64,000 nt of DNA from Homoserinimonas sedimenticola (GTDB taxonomy: Bacteria > Actinomycetota > Actinomycetes > Actinomycetales > Microbacteriaceae): positions 581,165-645,164 of the forward strand of contig NZ_JAPELL010000001.1 in assembly GCF_026094475.1 (NCBI RefSeq), written 5' to 3'. A model generated the notes under the pieces. It ran no database searches and was not told the DNA's origin. It was given only the letters and a program-made list of their open reading frames with translations. A program made the translations under genes and the position numbers. This document shows positions 36,367 through 46,344 of this stretch, piece after piece. Position 1 is the stretch's first letter. Every line of letters begins with the position of its first letter.

Positions 36367-37254
36367 CTACTCTGCAGCTTCGCGGGCCGCCATCGCCGAC
36401 TCGTACGCCTCCGCGAGACCCTCCGCGAGCGGTGTGGTGGGCCGCCCGATGAGCCCGCTCAGGGTGTCGTTCGCGTCGGCCAAGGCACCCTCCCGCGTGT
36501 TGGTGTCGAGCGTGACGACGAAACCGGCGGTGCCCATGTCGAGCCCTGCCTTTGTGAGGATGCTGCGGTGCTCCTTCGACGAGACGCGCTTGTACGTGAC
36601 ATCCCGGCCCACAATGCCCGAGACGACGGTGGCGAGCTCGTCGTAGTCCCATGCGACATCGCCCGAGAACTCGTAGACGGCGCCCTCGTGACCCTCGCCC
36701 ACGAGTACAACGGCGGCGCCCTCCGCGTAGTCGCGGCGGCTCGCGCTCGCGATGCGCCCGTCGCCCAGGCTCGCGATGATGAGCCCCGTGTACTGCGCCT
36801 GCTCGGCAACCTGCACGTAGTTCTCGGTGTACCAGTTGTTGCGCAGCAGGGCGAAGGGGATGCCCGACTCACGCACGACCTTCTCCGTCGCCTTGTGCTC
36901 GGGAGCAAGGGCGAGGCTTGTCGTGTCGGCGTGGGGTGCGCTCGTGTAGGCGATGAACGTCACGCCGGCCCGCTTGGCCGCCTCGACGACGTTCGTGTGC
37001 TGGGCCACGCGGCGACCGACCTCGCTGCCGGAGATCAGCAGCAGCCGGTCGACACCGGCGAGAGCGGCGTCGAGCGACGCGGGCTCCGCATAGTCGGCGG
37101 TGCGGACGACAACACCCTGCTGGGCGAAATCCTCGAGCTTCGCGACATCCCGACCGATCGCGACGATGTCGCCGGGAGCAACCCCCCGCTCGATGAGGGA
37201 GGAGAGGACGAGGCGGCCGAGGTGGCCGGTGGCACCGGTGACGGCGTAGGTCAT
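36367..37254 (-). CDS. NmrA-like NAD(P)-binding oxidoreductase (QorB/YtfG-like)
   Basis: A 295-residue atypical SDR. The Rossmann motif TGATGHLGRLVLSSLIERG is at residue 7; the rest resembles NAD(P)H:quinone oxidoreductase type 2 (YtfG/QorB), with LRNNWYTENY and DYDELATVVS. The catalytic Tyr-x3-Lys of classical SDRs is not evident, as in NmrA-type members. Start ATG at 37254. It converges with the globin gene. Confidence 0.88.
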   Translation of the reverse strand: MTYAVTGATGHLGRLVLSSLIERGVAPGDIVAIGRDVAKLEDFAQQGVVVRTADYAEPASLDAALAGVDRLLLISGSEVGRRVAQHTNVVEAAKRAGVTFIAYTSAPHADTTSLALAPEHKATEKVVRESGIPFALLRNNWYTENYVQVAEQAQYTGLIIASLGDGRIASASRRDYAEGAAVVLVGEGHEGAVYEFSGDVAWDYDELATVVSGIVGRDVTYKRVSSKEHRSILTKAGLDMGTAGFVVTLDTNTREGALADANDTLSGLIGRPTTPLAEGLAEAYESAMAAREAAE

Positions 37255-37294
37255 TGCGTTCCCAACTGTTGATGCAGGCGTACAGACATCAACG

Positions 37295-38332
37295 CTAACG
37301 CGGGTCGACCCCGACTTCTTCCCGGTGGTCACCGCCGCCGGCAGGATCCTGTCGCAGCAGGTTCGCGTGGTCACGGGCATATCGGCGGGCGCGCTTGATT
37401 CGCAGCACTGTCCACGGGATGAGGACGAGCAACACGACGGGCAACGCCACCAGCAACACCAGCGACAGGACATTGCTCGGGTCACTGAGAAGGAGTTGCA
37501 CCTGCTGCAGTGCGAGGCTCAAGTACAGCAGGACCACAAAACAGAGTTGAGAGGTGAGAATCGTGGAAATAGTGGCGGCATAGCGAGCAGCCATGGGCGC
37601 TTCACCTTCGCCGAGCAGGTCGTCCTTGCCTCGCAACACGACCTTGGCCATGCGGCGGCCCACGCCGAGGTCCCCTCCCAGCACGTGCTTGAGGCGGCGA
37701 TTCCACGCGAGACTGACGACCAGGGTCGCGATCGCCGCAGCAAGGAACGCGAAGTTGAGGGCCATCACGAAGACGGCGCCGATATCGGAGGAGTCGGCAT
37801 CGTCAAGACTGAAGAAGAGCAGAGCGAGTCCGACCAGCGCAATCACGAGGCCAGCACCGAATGTGATTGCGACGACAGCGATCTTGCGCCGTACCTCGTC
37901 TCGCGACACCGGCGACCAGGGCTCGGCCGAACCCCCGCGTCGCTCATCGTGACGGAAGAGGGCGGGCCCTACTACGAGACCCACCGCGGTCAACAGGATG
38001 CCACCCCCGATGAACAGCGCAGGCAACCAGACCGGCGCGGGCAGGAGCACCGCGTAGGTGACGATCGCGACACCCGCCAGAACCTCCAGGCCGACAATCA
38101 CGGCAAGCCACAGTCGAAACGTCTTCCTGCTCTCACCTGACACCTTGACGTTCCAATAGGCGGAGAGGGAGCCGAGCAGCAGAGGCCCGTATACGAACAC
38201 GGTCAGTGATGCGAATGCGAGACCGAAGAAGCTCGACAGTTCCTCCCCCTCCGCTAGGCCAACTAGCAGGCCGCCACCGAGGAGCAGCGCCGTGGCGAGG
38301 ATGACCGCGACGATGTATGCGAGCAGCTTCAT
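37295..38332 (-). CDS. Polytopic membrane protein of unknown function
   Basis: A 345-residue protein with eight or so predicted membrane helices, starting MKLLAYIVAVILATALLLG after an AAAGGG ribosome binding site; the upstream extension of the frame was rejected. A cytoplasmic segment with RHDERRGGSAEPWSPVSRDE separates the first and second helix groups. No family recognised; no motif suggests a transport or enzymatic role. It is transcribed in the same direction as the NmrA-like gene, 40 bases upstream. Confidence 0.7.
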   Translation of the reverse strand: MKLLAYIVAVILATALLLGGGLLVGLAEGEELSSFFGLAFASLTVFVYGPLLLGSLSAYWNVKVSGESRKTFRLWLAVIVGLEVLAGVAIVTYAVLLPAPVWLPALFIGGGILLTAVGLVVGPALFRHDERRGGSAEPWSPVSRDEVRRKIAVVAITFGAGLVIALVGLALLFFSLDDADSSDIGAVFVMALNFAFLAAAIATLVVSLAWNRRLKHVLGGDLGVGRRMAKVVLRGKDDLLGEGEAPMAARYAATISTILTSQLCFVVLLYLSLALQQVQLLLSDPSNVLSLVLLVALPVVLLVLIPWTVLRIKRARRYARDHANLLRQDPAGGGDHREEVGVDPR

Positions 38333-38433
38333 AATGTTGCCCTTTCGGGTGAGGATTGCACACGACGGTGTGTACCTGCAGTCAACCCCCGAATCGCGGC
38401 AGTGCACAGTGGACAGCTTCTGCTGTCCCTCCG

Positions 38434-39240
38434 TCACCGCCCCGCGCGGCGCAGCATCGCCTCCGCGTGACGGATGAGCGGCTCGTCGATCATCGCGCCG
38501 TCGACCGTGAAGGCGCCCTCGTGGGAGGCCGCCCCTTCCACGACCCGGCGGGCCCAGTCGATTCGCTCCTCGCTCGGGAGGTAGGCGGCGCGGATGGGCT
38601 CGACCTGGGCGGGGTGGATGCAGGCGGTTGCGGTGAACCCGCTGGCCGCGGCATCCGTCGCCTCGCTCGTGAGGGAGTCGAGGTTCGTGAAGTCCGCGTT
38701 GATCGCGTCGATCGCGGCCTTGCCGTGCGCGCGTGCCGCGAGGAGGATGCTCGAGCGGGCGTGGCGGACGACGTCGCGGTAGCGGCCGTCCTCGCCGCGG
38801 CTGCTCGTGCCGCCGAGGGAGACGGTGAGGTCTTCGGCACCCCAGAACAGGCCGACGACCTGCGGCAGTGCCGCGATCGACGGCGCTGCAAGCACCCCCG
38901 CCGCCGACTCGATCAGCGCGATGACACGGTGGGCGGCGAGCGGGGCCAGCTCCTCAGGCGCCTGGACCTTCGGCACCATGACGGTGTCGTAGCCGCTGCG
39001 CTCGAAGGTTTCGAGGTCGGCGGCGAACTCGGCGCTGCGGGTGCCGTTGAGGCGCACGATGGTGCGCTCGGGATCGAGCGAGGAGGTGAGCACGGCGGCA
39101 CGGGCATCCGCTTTGCGCTCACTGCCGACGGCGTCTTCGAGGTCGAGGATGACGGCATCCGCTCGGTCCGCCGCTTTGGCGAAGCGCTCCGGCCGGTCGG
39201 CGGGGCAGAAGAGGATGGCCGGACCCATCGTGAAGGTCAT
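38434..39240 (-). CDS. CitE-like HpcH/HpaI family CoA-ester lyase
   Basis: A 268-residue TIM-barrel lyase with the HpcH/HpaI aldolase pattern: early ILFCPADRPERFAKA, VILDLEDAVGSERKADAR, the metal-binding Glu in ALIESAAGV and the EDLTVSLG region. Close in position to M. tuberculosis Rv2498c, a citE-type lyase reported to cleave (R)-3-hydroxy-3-methylglutaryl- or citramalyl-type CoA esters. Last gene of the leucine operon, overlapping maoC by four bases. Inferred role: cleavage of a 3-hydroxy-3-methylglutaryl-like CoA at the end of leucine breakdown, instead of a classical HMG-CoA lyase, which is absent here. Confidence 0.88.
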   Translation of the reverse strand: MTFTMGPAILFCPADRPERFAKAADRADAVILDLEDAVGSERKADARAAVLTSSLDPERTIVRLNGTRSAEFAADLETFERSGYDTVMVPKVQAPEELAPLAAHRVIALIESAAGVLAAPSIAALPQVVGLFWGAEDLTVSLGGTSSRGEDGRYRDVVRHARSSILLAARAHGKAAIDAINADFTNLDSLTSEATDAAASGFTATACIHPAQVEPIRAAYLPSEERIDWARRVVEGAASHEGAFTVDGAMIDEPLIRHAEAMLRRAGR

Positions 39241-39713
39241 GTCTCGCGTCTCTCGCACCAGACGAGGGTACTGCGCACCGCCACCCCCACCACGACGCCC
39301 TCCTGGTTGCGACCCGTGTGCTCGAAGGTGACGATGCCCTGACCGGGGCGCGATCGCGAGAGCCGCTTGCCCGTGACGACCGTCTCGGTGCGCAGGGTGT
39401 CGCCGGGGAAGAGCGGATGCGGGAACTCGACCCGTTCGAAGCCCAGGTTTGCCACCGTCGTGCCCTGCGTGAGATGCGCCACGGCCTGCCCGACCATGAT
39501 CGAGAGGGTCAGGAGAGAGTTGACGAGCGGGCGGCCGAACTCCTCTCCCGCCGCGAAGTGGGAGTCGATGTGGAGGCCCTGTGGGTTCATCGTCATGGCC
39601 GAGAACTGGATGTTCTCCCCCTCCGTGATCGTGCGGCCCGGGCGGTGCACGTAGCGGACCCCCTCCTCGAGCTCCTCGAACCACAGCCCCCGCTGCACCT
39701 CCTCGCGCATCAT
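39237..39713 (-). CDS. MaoC-family hydratase/dehydratase
   Basis: A 158-residue hot-dog enzyme. The conserved ITEGENIQFSAMTMNPQGLH contains the catalytic Asp/His-type positions typical of MaoC-like enoyl-CoA hydratases, although the Asp is replaced within this region (MNPQ). Overlaps the CitE-like gene (ATGA) and is preceded with ATGA overlap by the acyl-CoA dehydrogenase gene. Inferred to hydrate the unsaturated intermediate of the pathway, as proposed for M. tuberculosis Rv2499c. Confidence 0.85.
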   Translation of the reverse strand: MMREEVQRGLWFEELEEGVRYVHRPGRTITEGENIQFSAMTMNPQGLHIDSHFAAGEEFGRPLVNSLLTLSIMVGQAVAHLTQGTTVANLGFERVEFPHPLFPGDTLRTETVVTGKRLSRSRPGQGIVTFEHTGRNQEGVVVGVAVRSTLVWCERRET

Positions 39714-40915
39714 GCCTGCACTCCCAGCCCTAGCGAGCGTGCGATGAGCATGAGCTGCACCTCGCTCGTCCCCTCGCCGATCTCGAGGATCTTCGAGTCG
39801 CGGTAGTGGCGGCCGACGAGGCTCTCGTTCATGAAGCCGTAGCCGCCGAAGACCTGCGTCGCATCGCGCGCGTTGAGCATCGCCGCGTCGCTTGCGACCA
39901 GCTTGGCGATCGCCGCCTGCTCCTTGAAGGATGCCCCCGCGTCCCGCCTGCGCGCCGCGTCATGCCAGGACAGCCGCGCCGTGTGCACCCGTGAGCGCAT
40001 GCGGGCGATCGTGAAAGCGATGTGCTGGTGCTGCGCGATCGGCACGTCGAAGACCACGCGCTCGTTCGCATAGCGCACCGCCTCCTCGAGGCAGCCCTGG
40101 GCCGCCCCCGTCGCGAGCGCCGCGACCGCGATGCGGCCCTCATCGAGCGCGCTGAGGAAGTTGGCGTAGCCGCGCCCTCTCTCCCCCAGCAGGTTCGACG
40201 CTGGCACGCGAACGCCGTCGAGCGTCAGGGGGTGGGTGTCGGATGCTCGCCACCCGACCTTGTCGTAGGCGGGCTCGACCGTGAAACCCGGCGTGCCGGT
40301 GGGGACGATGATCGTGGAGATCTCGCGGCGCTCGCGGCCCGAGGCATCCGTGGTCCTGCCGGTCACCGCGGTGACAGCGACGTGCGAGGTGATGGGCGTG
40401 CCCGAGTTGGTGATGAACTGCTTGCTGCCCGTGACGACCCACTCGTCGCCGTCGAGCACGGCCGTCGTGCGGGTCGCCCCCGCGTCGCTGCCCGCGCCTG
40501 TCTCCGTGAGGCCGAAGCCCGCGAGCGCCTTGCCCGCCAGCAGTGCGGGCAGCAGCTCCTGCTTCTGCTGCTCGGTTCCGTGGCGGAAGACCGGCATCGC
40601 GCCGAGGCCGACCGCCGCTTCGAGGGTGATCGCGATCGACTGGTCGACCCGGGCCAGCCCCTCGACCGCGAGGCAGAAGGCCATGTAGTCGCCGCCCTGC
40701 CCGCCGACCTCCTCGGGGAAGGGCAGCCCGAAGAGCCCCAACTCCCCCATCTGCGCGACGACATCGAGCGGCAGCTCGTGCTCCCGGTCGGCCTCGTAGG
40801 ACCTCGGCGCGACGACCTCCTCCGCGAACTCGCGCACCATCGCGCTGAGGTCGCGCTCGTCCTCCGTGAGGTCGAAGCCGTCGTCCTGTCGTGTTCGTGC
40901 GAGCGTCTGCGTCAT
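39710..40915 (-). CDS. Acyl-CoA dehydrogenase (FadE19/isovaleryl-CoA type)
   Basis: A 401-residue FAD enzyme. The family signatures [21 protein letters not shown] and [22 protein letters not shown] are present, with the substrate-side Glu near the C-terminus ([12 protein letters not shown]). Its neighbours (carboxylase, MaoC, CitE-like lyase) point to isovaleryl-CoA oxidation in leucine catabolism. Start and stop overlap the flanking genes by four bases. M. tuberculosis Rv2500c (FadE19) occupies the same place. Confidence 0.93.
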   Translation of the reverse strand: MTQTLARTRQDDGFDLTEDERDLSAMVREFAEEVVAPRSYEADREHELPLDVVAQMGELGLFGLPFPEEVGGQGGDYMAFCLAVEGLARVDQSIAITLEAAVGLGAMPVFRHGTEQQKQELLPALLAGKALAGFGLTETGAGSDAGATRTTAVLDGDEWVVTGSKQFITNSGTPITSHVAVTAVTGRTTDASGRERREISTIIVPTGTPGFTVEPAYDKVGWRASDTHPLTLDGVRVPASNLLGERGRGYANFLSALDEGRIAVAALATGAAQGCLEEAVRYANERVVFDVPIAQHQHIAFTIARMRSRVHTARLSWHDAARRRDAGASFKEQAAIAKLVASDAAMLNARDATQVFGGYGFMNESLVGRHYRDSKILEIGEGTSEVQLMLIARSLGLGVQA

Positions 40916-42849
40916 TGCTTTTTCTCCTCGTTGTGCCGCGGCGCGATCGCCGCGACGACCTGCCCGAGCTGCGCGAGGTCGCCCTCGCGCACGTGGACCG
41001 TGACCACGCCGTCACTGCCCGCCGTCAGGTGGTGCTCCATCTTCATGGCCTCGATCGTCACGACGACCTGGCCCGCCGCGACCTCGTCGCCCGTGCTCGC
41101 GCCGACCGCGACCACCGTGCCGGGCATGGGCGAGCGGAGTTCCGGCGATGCCTCGCCCTCCGCCCGGCCGATCGCCGCGAGTTTCTCCGCGAGCAGCTCG
41201 TCGCGCGGGATGAAGCGCAGGGCGACGGATGCCCCGTCCCGCCCGATCCACACGCTGTCGCCGTCGCGCGCCACCCTGTAGCGGTGGCGGGGCGGCGCGT
41301 TCGGCACCTCGACCGTGTGTCGTTCGCCATGCACCTCGAGGACGTAGCGGGCCGGGCGGTGCTCGCCGAGACGCCAGCCGTCCCCGGCGTGCCAGGGTCC
41401 CGTGCCGGGCGTGGCATCGGCGTGGAACTCGAGTGCCGCGACCTGGAGCGCCTGCTGCTCGACCGTGACGGGAGCGGCGTGCCGCAGCATCCGCTCGATC
41501 ACGCCCGTGTCGAGGGCGCCCGAGCGTACCTCCTCGGTCGCGAGCAGCTGGCGCAGGAAGCCCACGTTGTGGGCGACTCCGAGCACGACCGTCTCGGCGA
41601 GGGCGCGGTCGAGGTTGCTGAGAGCCTCGGCGCGGTCGGCGCCGCGCGCGATGACCTTGGCGAGCATGGGGTCGTAGTCGCTCGTCACGCGGCTGCCGCG
41701 CTCGATGCCGGCGTCGACGCGCACGCCGTTCGGCAGTGCCAGTTCGAGCACCCGGCCCGTCGCGGGCAGGAAGTCGCGGGCGGGGTCCTCTGCGTAGACG
41801 CGGGCCTCGATCGCGTGCCCCACGAGCGCGACATCGGACTGCGCGAAGGAGAGCGGCTCGCCGGCGGCGATGCGCAGCTGCTGCTCGACGAGGTCGATGC
41901 GTCGGCCCGCGGCCTCGACGACCTCCTCCGTGACGGGGTGCTCGACCTGCAGCCGCGCGTTCATCTCCATGAAGTAGAAGGAGTCCGGGTCATCGCCCGA
42001 GACGAGGAATTCGACCGTGCCCGCCCCGACGTAGCCCGCCCCACGCGCGACCGCGCAGGCGGCCTCGCCCATTCGTTCCCGCGTAGCCGCGTCGAGCAGC
42101 GGCGACGGCGCCTCCTCGATGACTTTCTGGTGGCGGCGCTGCAGCGAGCACTCGCGCTCGCCGAGATGCACGACGGCGCCGTGGGAGTCCGCGAGCACCT
42201 GCACCTCGATGTGCCGCGGACTCGGGATGAGCCGCTCGAGCAGGAGTTCGTCGTCGCCGAAGGCGGAGCGGGCGACGCGACGGGCGGTCGCGAGGGCTGG
42301 GGGCAGCTCGGCGGCCGCGTCGACGACCTGCATGCCCTTGCCGCCTCCCCCGGCGGAGGGCTTGACGAGGAGCGGGAAGCCGACGGACTCGGCCGCGGCC
42401 GCGAGTGCCTTGTCGTCGAGCCCCGGCTTCGAGACCCCCGGGATGACGGGGACGCCCTGCTCGGCGACGTGGTTCTTCGCCCGGATCTTGTCGCCCATGA
42501 GGTCGATCGCCGCAACGGGCGGACCCACGAAGACGATGCCCGCCTCGGCGCATGCCTCCGCGAGGGCGGTGCTCTCCGAGAGGAAGCCGTAGCCCGGGTG
42601 CACGGCGGCTGCGCCCGTCTCCCGCGCCGCGCGGACGATGGCCGCGACATCCAGATAGCTCTCCCGGGCAGGCGGGGGGCCGATGCGTACGGCGACGTCC
42701 GCGAGGCGCGTGTGCGGGGCATCCGCGTCGGCAAAGCTGTAGACGGCGATCGAGCGGATGCCCAGGCGGCGCAGAGTGCGGATGATTCGGCAGGCGATCT
42801 CGCCACGGTTGGCGACGAGCACGCTCTCGAAGAGGGGCACGGCGATCAC
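40912..42849 (-). CDS. Biotin-dependent acyl-CoA carboxylase alpha subunit (BC-BCCP; methylcrotonyl-CoA type)
   Basis: A 645-residue fusion of biotin carboxylase and biotin carboxyl carrier domains. ATP-grasp residues appear in [11 protein letters not shown], the carboxylase active site in [16 protein letters not shown], and the biotinylated Lys603 in the EAMKMEH motif near the end. It carboxylates the biotin that the beta subunit transfers to the acyl-CoA. GTG at 42849 overlaps the beta-subunit stop by three bases; the open frame further upstream is a shadow. Position equals M. tuberculosis accA1 (Rv2501c). Confidence 0.93.
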   Translation of the reverse strand: MIAVPLFESVLVANRGEIACRIIRTLRRLGIRSIAVYSFADADAPHTRLADVAVRIGPPPARESYLDVAAIVRAARETGAAAVHPGYGFLSESTALAEACAEAGIVFVGPPVAAIDLMGDKIRAKNHVAEQGVPVIPGVSKPGLDDKALAAAAESVGFPLLVKPSAGGGGKGMQVVDAAAELPPALATARRVARSAFGDDELLLERLIPSPRHIEVQVLADSHGAVVHLGERECSLQRRHQKVIEEAPSPLLDAATRERMGEAACAVARGAGYVGAGTVEFLVSGDDPDSFYFMEMNARLQVEHPVTEEVVEAAGRRIDLVEQQLRIAAGEPLSFAQSDVALVGHAIEARVYAEDPARDFLPATGRVLELALPNGVRVDAGIERGSRVTSDYDPMLAKVIARGADRAEALSNLDRALAETVVLGVAHNVGFLRQLLATEEVRSGALDTGVIERMLRHAAPVTVEQQALQVAALEFHADATPGTGPWHAGDGWRLGEHRPARYVLEVHGERHTVEVPNAPPRHRYRVARDGDSVWIGRDGASVALRFIPRDELLAEKLAAIGRAEGEASPELRSPMPGTVVAVGASTGDEVAAGQVVVTIEAMKMEHHLTAGSDGVVTVHVREGDLAQLGQVVAAIAPRHNEEKKQ

Positions 42850-44453
42850 ATCCGAAACAGGCCGAAGGCCGGGTCGGGCAGCGGGGCGCCAGCGCAGACC
42901 GCGAGGGCGAGGCCCAGCACGGTGCGGGTGTCGGCCGGGTCGATGACGCCGTCGTCCCACAGCCGGGCGGTCGAATAGTAGGGGCTTCCCTGCGTCTCGT
43001 AGCTCTCGGCGATGGGCCGCGCGAAGGCCTCCTCCTGCTCGGCGCTCCACTCCTCGCCGCGGGCCTCGAGCTGTTCCCGCCTCACGATCGAGAGCACGGA
43101 TGCCGCCTGCCGCCCACCCATGACGGAGATGCGTGCGTTCGGCCACATCCACAGGAAGCGCGGCGAGTAGGCCCGTCCGCACATCGAGTAGTTGCCCGCT
43201 CCGAACGAGCCTCCGATCACAACCGTGAGCTTGGGCACGCGGGTCGTCGCGACCGCCGTGACCATCTTGGCGCCGTGCTTGGCGATGCCGCCCGCCTCCG
43301 CGTCGCGCCCAACCATGAAGCCCGAGATGTTCTGCAGGAACACGAGCGGCGTGCCCCGTTGGTCGCAGAGCTCGATGAAGTGCGCACCCTTCATGGCGGA
43401 CTCGCTGAAGAGGATGCCGTTGTTGGCGACGATGCCGACGGGATGCCCGTGGATGCGCGCGAAGCCCGTCACGAGGGTCTCGCCGTAGTCCCGCTTGAAC
43501 TCGTGGAACTCGCTGCCGTCGACGAGCCTCCCAATGACCTCGCGCACGTCGTACTGCGCCTGCACGTCGCTCGGCACGACCCCGTAGAGCTCGGCCTCAT
43601 CGAGCGCGGGAGGTCTCGGCTCCGCGACCTCCCACGGCGGCGCGAGCGGCGGCGGCAGCGTCTCGACGATGTCGCGCACGATCTGGAGCGCGTGCTCGTC
43701 GTTCTCGGCGAGGTGGTCGGTCACGCCGGAGGTGCGGGCGTGGATGTCGCCACCGCCGAGCTCCTCGGCCGTGACGACCTCGCCGATCGCGGCCTTCACG
43801 AGGGGCGGGCCGCCGAGGAAGATGGTCCCCTGCCCGCGGACGATGACGGTCTCGTCGCTCATAGCGGGCACGTAGGCACCGCCCGCCGTGCACGACCCCA
43901 TCACTGCTGCCAGCTGTGGGATGCCGGCCGCGGACATCCGCGCCTGGTTGTAGAAGATGCGGCCAAAGTGGTCGCGGTCGGGGAAGACCTCGTCCTGCAT
44001 GGGCAGGAACGCCCCGCCGGAGTCGACGAGGTAGATGCAGGGTAGGCGGTTCTCGAGTGCGACTTCCTGCGCCCGAAGGTGCTTCTTGACCGTGAGCGGG
44101 AGGTAGGTGCCGCCTTTGACGGTCGCGTCGTTCGCGATCACGAGCACGGGGCGACCGTGCACGAGCCCGATGCCCGCGACGACGCCTGCGGAGGGCGTCG
44201 CGTCGTCGTAGACCCCGTCGGCGGCGAGGGGCGCGATCTCGAGGAAGGGGCTGCCCTCATCGAGAAGCGCGTCGATGCGGTCGCGGGCGAGGAGCTTGCC
44301 CCGGCCGGTGTGCCGTTCGCGGGCTGCGGGCGATCCCCCGAGGGCCGTCTCGGCGAGGCGGGCACGCAGCTCGGCGACGAGGCCGTGCTGCGCTTCCGCA
44401 TTGGCCGCGAACGTCGCGGAACCCGTGTCGATGGCACTAGAGAGCGTCTTCAT
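42846..44453 (-). CDS. Carboxyltransferase beta subunit of acyl-CoA carboxylase (methylcrotonyl-CoA type)
   Basis: A 535-residue carboxyltransferase of the AccD/MccB family with acyl-CoA binding ([20 protein letters not shown]) and the C-terminal carboxybiotin half ([20 protein letters not shown]). The Gly-rich oxyanion loops are intact. First gene of the operon, right behind the divergent promoter and TetR gene. With the alpha subunit it would carboxylate 3-methylcrotonyl-CoA; propionyl-CoA cannot be excluded from sequence, but the gene set favours leucine. Confidence 0.93.
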   Translation of the reverse strand: MKTLSSAIDTGSATFAANAEAQHGLVAELRARLAETALGGSPAARERHTGRGKLLARDRIDALLDEGSPFLEIAPLAADGVYDDATPSAGVVAGIGLVHGRPVLVIANDATVKGGTYLPLTVKKHLRAQEVALENRLPCIYLVDSGGAFLPMQDEVFPDRDHFGRIFYNQARMSAAGIPQLAAVMGSCTAGGAYVPAMSDETVIVRGQGTIFLGGPPLVKAAIGEVVTAEELGGGDIHARTSGVTDHLAENDEHALQIVRDIVETLPPPLAPPWEVAEPRPPALDEAELYGVVPSDVQAQYDVREVIGRLVDGSEFHEFKRDYGETLVTGFARIHGHPVGIVANNGILFSESAMKGAHFIELCDQRGTPLVFLQNISGFMVGRDAEAGGIAKHGAKMVTAVATTRVPKLTVVIGGSFGAGNYSMCGRAYSPRFLWMWPNARISVMGGRQAASVLSIVRREQLEARGEEWSAEQEEAFARPIAESYETQGSPYYSTARLWDDGVIDPADTRTVLGLALAVCAGAPLPDPAFGLFRM

Positions 44454-44461
44454 TGACTGCT

Positions 44462-44485
44462 TTCAGTTAAGATCGATTAACTGAA
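44462..44485. promoter_or_regulatory. TetR operator candidate between accD-like gene and tetR
   Basis: TTCAGTTAA, spacer GATCGA, TTAACTGAA: a perfect 9-bp-arm inverted repeat in the 57-bp divergent intergenic region, at 10 to 30 bases from both start codons. AT-rich in a GC-rich genome. Strong candidate for binding by the adjacent TetR-type repressor. Confidence 0.75.
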
Positions 44486-44510
44486 CCAAGGCTATCCGGC
44501 TGTTGAGCGA

Positions 44511-45110
44511 ATGGGAACCCCTGTGAGCGACCCCGCACTCTCTCTGCGAACGCAGGCAAAGGCAGACCGCCGCGCGGCACTACTGGCGGCGGCCGCCGAG
44601 CTTTTCGCCGAGCGCGGGTACGCGGGCGTCTCTCTCGAGGATCTCGGCGCCGCGGCGGGCGTCAGCGGTCCCGCCGTGTACCGGCACTTCGCAGGCAAGC
44701 AGGCCGTACTGACCCAGCTGTTGGTCGGCGTGAGCGAGTCACTCCTGGCGGGCGGGCAGGCGGTGGTCGAGGAGCATCCGGATGCTGCATCCGCCCTCTC
44801 CGCGCTGATCGAGTTCCACGTGCGCTTCGCCCTCGCCGACCCGCACATCATCCGCGTGCAGGACCGCGATCTCGACAGTCTCGAACCTGAAGCGCGCCAC
44901 CAGGTGCGCTCGCTGCAGCGTCGCTACAGCGAGCTATGGGTCGACACGGTCACGCGGTTGCGGCCCGAGTTGCCGCGACCGGAGACGCGGCTGCGCGTGC
45001 AGGCCACGTTCGGGCTCATCAACTCGACGCCGCACGCGCTGCACGGCGCCCCGTCGGCGCAGGCAGGCGTCGTTCTTGGGTCGATTGCGCGGGCGGCGCT
45101 CCTCGCATGA
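44511..45110 (+). CDS. TetR-family transcriptional regulator
   Basis: A 199-residue repressor. Helix-turn-helix at residues about 25-55 (FAERGYAGVSLEDLGAAAGV), followed by GPAVYRHFAGKQAVLTQLL, typical TetR_N. The C-terminal domain (ligand pocket) contains ARHQVRSLQRRYSELWVD, as in AcrR/KstR-like regulators. Divergent from the leucine operon, with a palindrome between them, so it probably represses that operon until an acyl-CoA intermediate is bound. ATG at 44511; codon use matches the core genome. Confidence 0.92.
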   Translation: MGTPVSDPALSLRTQAKADRRAALLAAAAELFAERGYAGVSLEDLGAAAGVSGPAVYRHFAGKQAVLTQLLVGVSESLLAGGQAVVEEHPDAASALSALIEFHVRFALADPHIIRVQDRDLDSLEPEARHQVRSLQRRYSELWVDTVTRLRPELPRPETRLRVQATFGLINSTPHALHGAPSAQAGVVLGSIARAALLA

Positions 45111-45265
45111 CGCCCGAGCGTCGGCCCTCAGAAGGACCTCGAGAGCCCTACTGCCACGTTGGAAAGCGCCCACCGGCGACCATGCTCGTCGCCTGACGCG
45201 AACAGTCACCAAGGCCCTCAGCAGTCCCAACCGCCCGTGACAGGGAGCGCCGCCACAGACCCGAA

Positions 45266-45463
45266 CTAGTCGTGACCATCCTTTGCCTTGCCGCGCCTCT
45301 CACGGAGGATGCTAACAACTTGAACGACAGCACCGATGGCCCATACGACGGCAGAGGAAGCACTCAGCACAGTAAATCCGACAGCGTCGCTTCGAACGAG
45401 GCCCCAGATCGAGAAGGCCAGCAGCAAAAGGCAGATGGCACCGAATATAGACCGAGCGATCAT
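45266..45463 (-). CDS. Small two-helix membrane protein overlapping the RHS fragment
   Basis: A 65-residue protein (ATG 45463) with two hydrophobic segments, SIFGAICLLLLAFSIWGLV and a second one including VWAIGAVVQVVSIL, ending in a charged RERRGKAKDGHD tail. Its ATG overlaps the RHS stop by one base (TAATG). Small membrane proteins directly following RHS toxin C-termini are often immunity proteins, which is my inference here; no family is recognised. Confidence 0.6.
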   Translation of the reverse strand: MIARSIFGAICLLLLAFSIWGLVRSDAVGFTVLSASSAVVWAIGAVVQVVSILRERRGKAKDGHD

Positions 45464-46344
45464 TAGCAGTACGTCGTTTCGGGATAGAGAGCGATTGTGA
45501 GTGCAGTGAGGCCGAGGCCTGCAAGACCTATGACCAGACCGATGCCGCCTGTGAACGCCCCTGCAATGGCACCGCCGACCACGAGCCCGTAGCCCCCTGC
45601 AATATGCGCGCACTTTCCGAGATCGTTGTAAAGACCTGTCGGGTCACTCCCGTTTATCGGATTGCACGCGGCATACGAGTACGGGTTGGCTTCCTGCCCG
45701 GACGGGTCGAACTGGGTGAACCGTCCTGTGCTGGCGTCGTAGTACCGTGCCCCGAGTTTGTAAAGGCCGGAGGCTTCGTCCCAGTACCCGCTGATGTAGC
45801 GCAGGTTGTTCTTGCCGATGTCGGGGTCGGCACTGATGGCGCGTTGTTCACTATAGGGGCTGTAGGAGTAGCCGCCGTAGTAGGTGCCGGTCTTGCTGAA
45901 CATCCCCACCACCGAGTTGAGGTGGTCGGTGACGTAGTAGTACCGGGACCCACCACCGAGCCGGGCCCCGACCGCGTCGCCCTCGGGGGTGCGGGTGAAG
46001 CCACGCTGGGACCCGACCGCGCCGGAGAGTTCCTCCCCCATCAACCCCAGACCGCTGGTGAGGTAGCTGGTCGTAGTGGAGGAGGCGACCCTCCCGAGCT
46101 GGGTGGTGTTGCCCTGCCCGAACCCTTCGTAGGTGCCGGCACCGATACTGGTGACCGCACCGCGACTGTTGTAGGTCGCGGTCTGCCCGGTGATGCCGTT
46201 GACCGTCTGATTCCCGGCCGCGTCATACGCCCAACTGGTCGTATCGGCGGTCGTGGCGGTGAGCCTGCCGGCCGCATCGTAGGTGTAGTCGATCGTGCCG
46301 GCTGCAGCTCCGGACGCAACCGGACCGCCACGAGCAGAACGCAT
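45463..46344 (-). CDS. RHS repeat-associated core C-terminal fragment
   Basis: A 293-residue ORF made of RHS/YD repeats (YTYDAAGRLTATT, WAYDAAGNQT) and the RHS core region (YYYVTDHLNSVVGMF, LRYISGYWDEASGLYKLGARYYDASTGRFTQFDP, shortened here in two parts, and then the DPTGLYN-type end). Intact RHS proteins have more than 1,000 residues with a delivery part, so this is an N-terminally truncated remnant or an orphan cassette. After the core, the variable tip NGSDPTGLYNDLGKCAHIAG leads into a Gly-rich hydrophobic stretch (GGIGLVIGLAGLGLTALTIA), possibly a membrane-acting toxin tip. It is followed at once by the small membrane protein. Confidence 0.75.
   Translation of the reverse strand: MRSARGGPVASGAAAGTIDYTYDAAGRLTATTADTTSWAYDAAGNQTVNGITGQTATYNSRGAVTSIGAGTYEGFGQGNTTQLGRVASSTTTSYLTSGLGLMGEELSGAVGSQRGFTRTPEGDAVGARLGGGSRYYYVTDHLNSVVGMFSKTGTYYGGYSYSPYSEQRAISADPDIGKNNLRYISGYWDEASGLYKLGARYYDASTGRFTQFDPSGQEANPYSYAACNPINGSDPTGLYNDLGKCAHIAGGYGLVVGGAIAGAFTGGIGLVIGLAGLGLTALTIALYPETTYC

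Noticed and set aside
40891-42978. 695-codon plus-strand frame opposite the carboxylase alpha subunit
   Set aside because: Antisense shadow of a clear biotin carboxylase gene.
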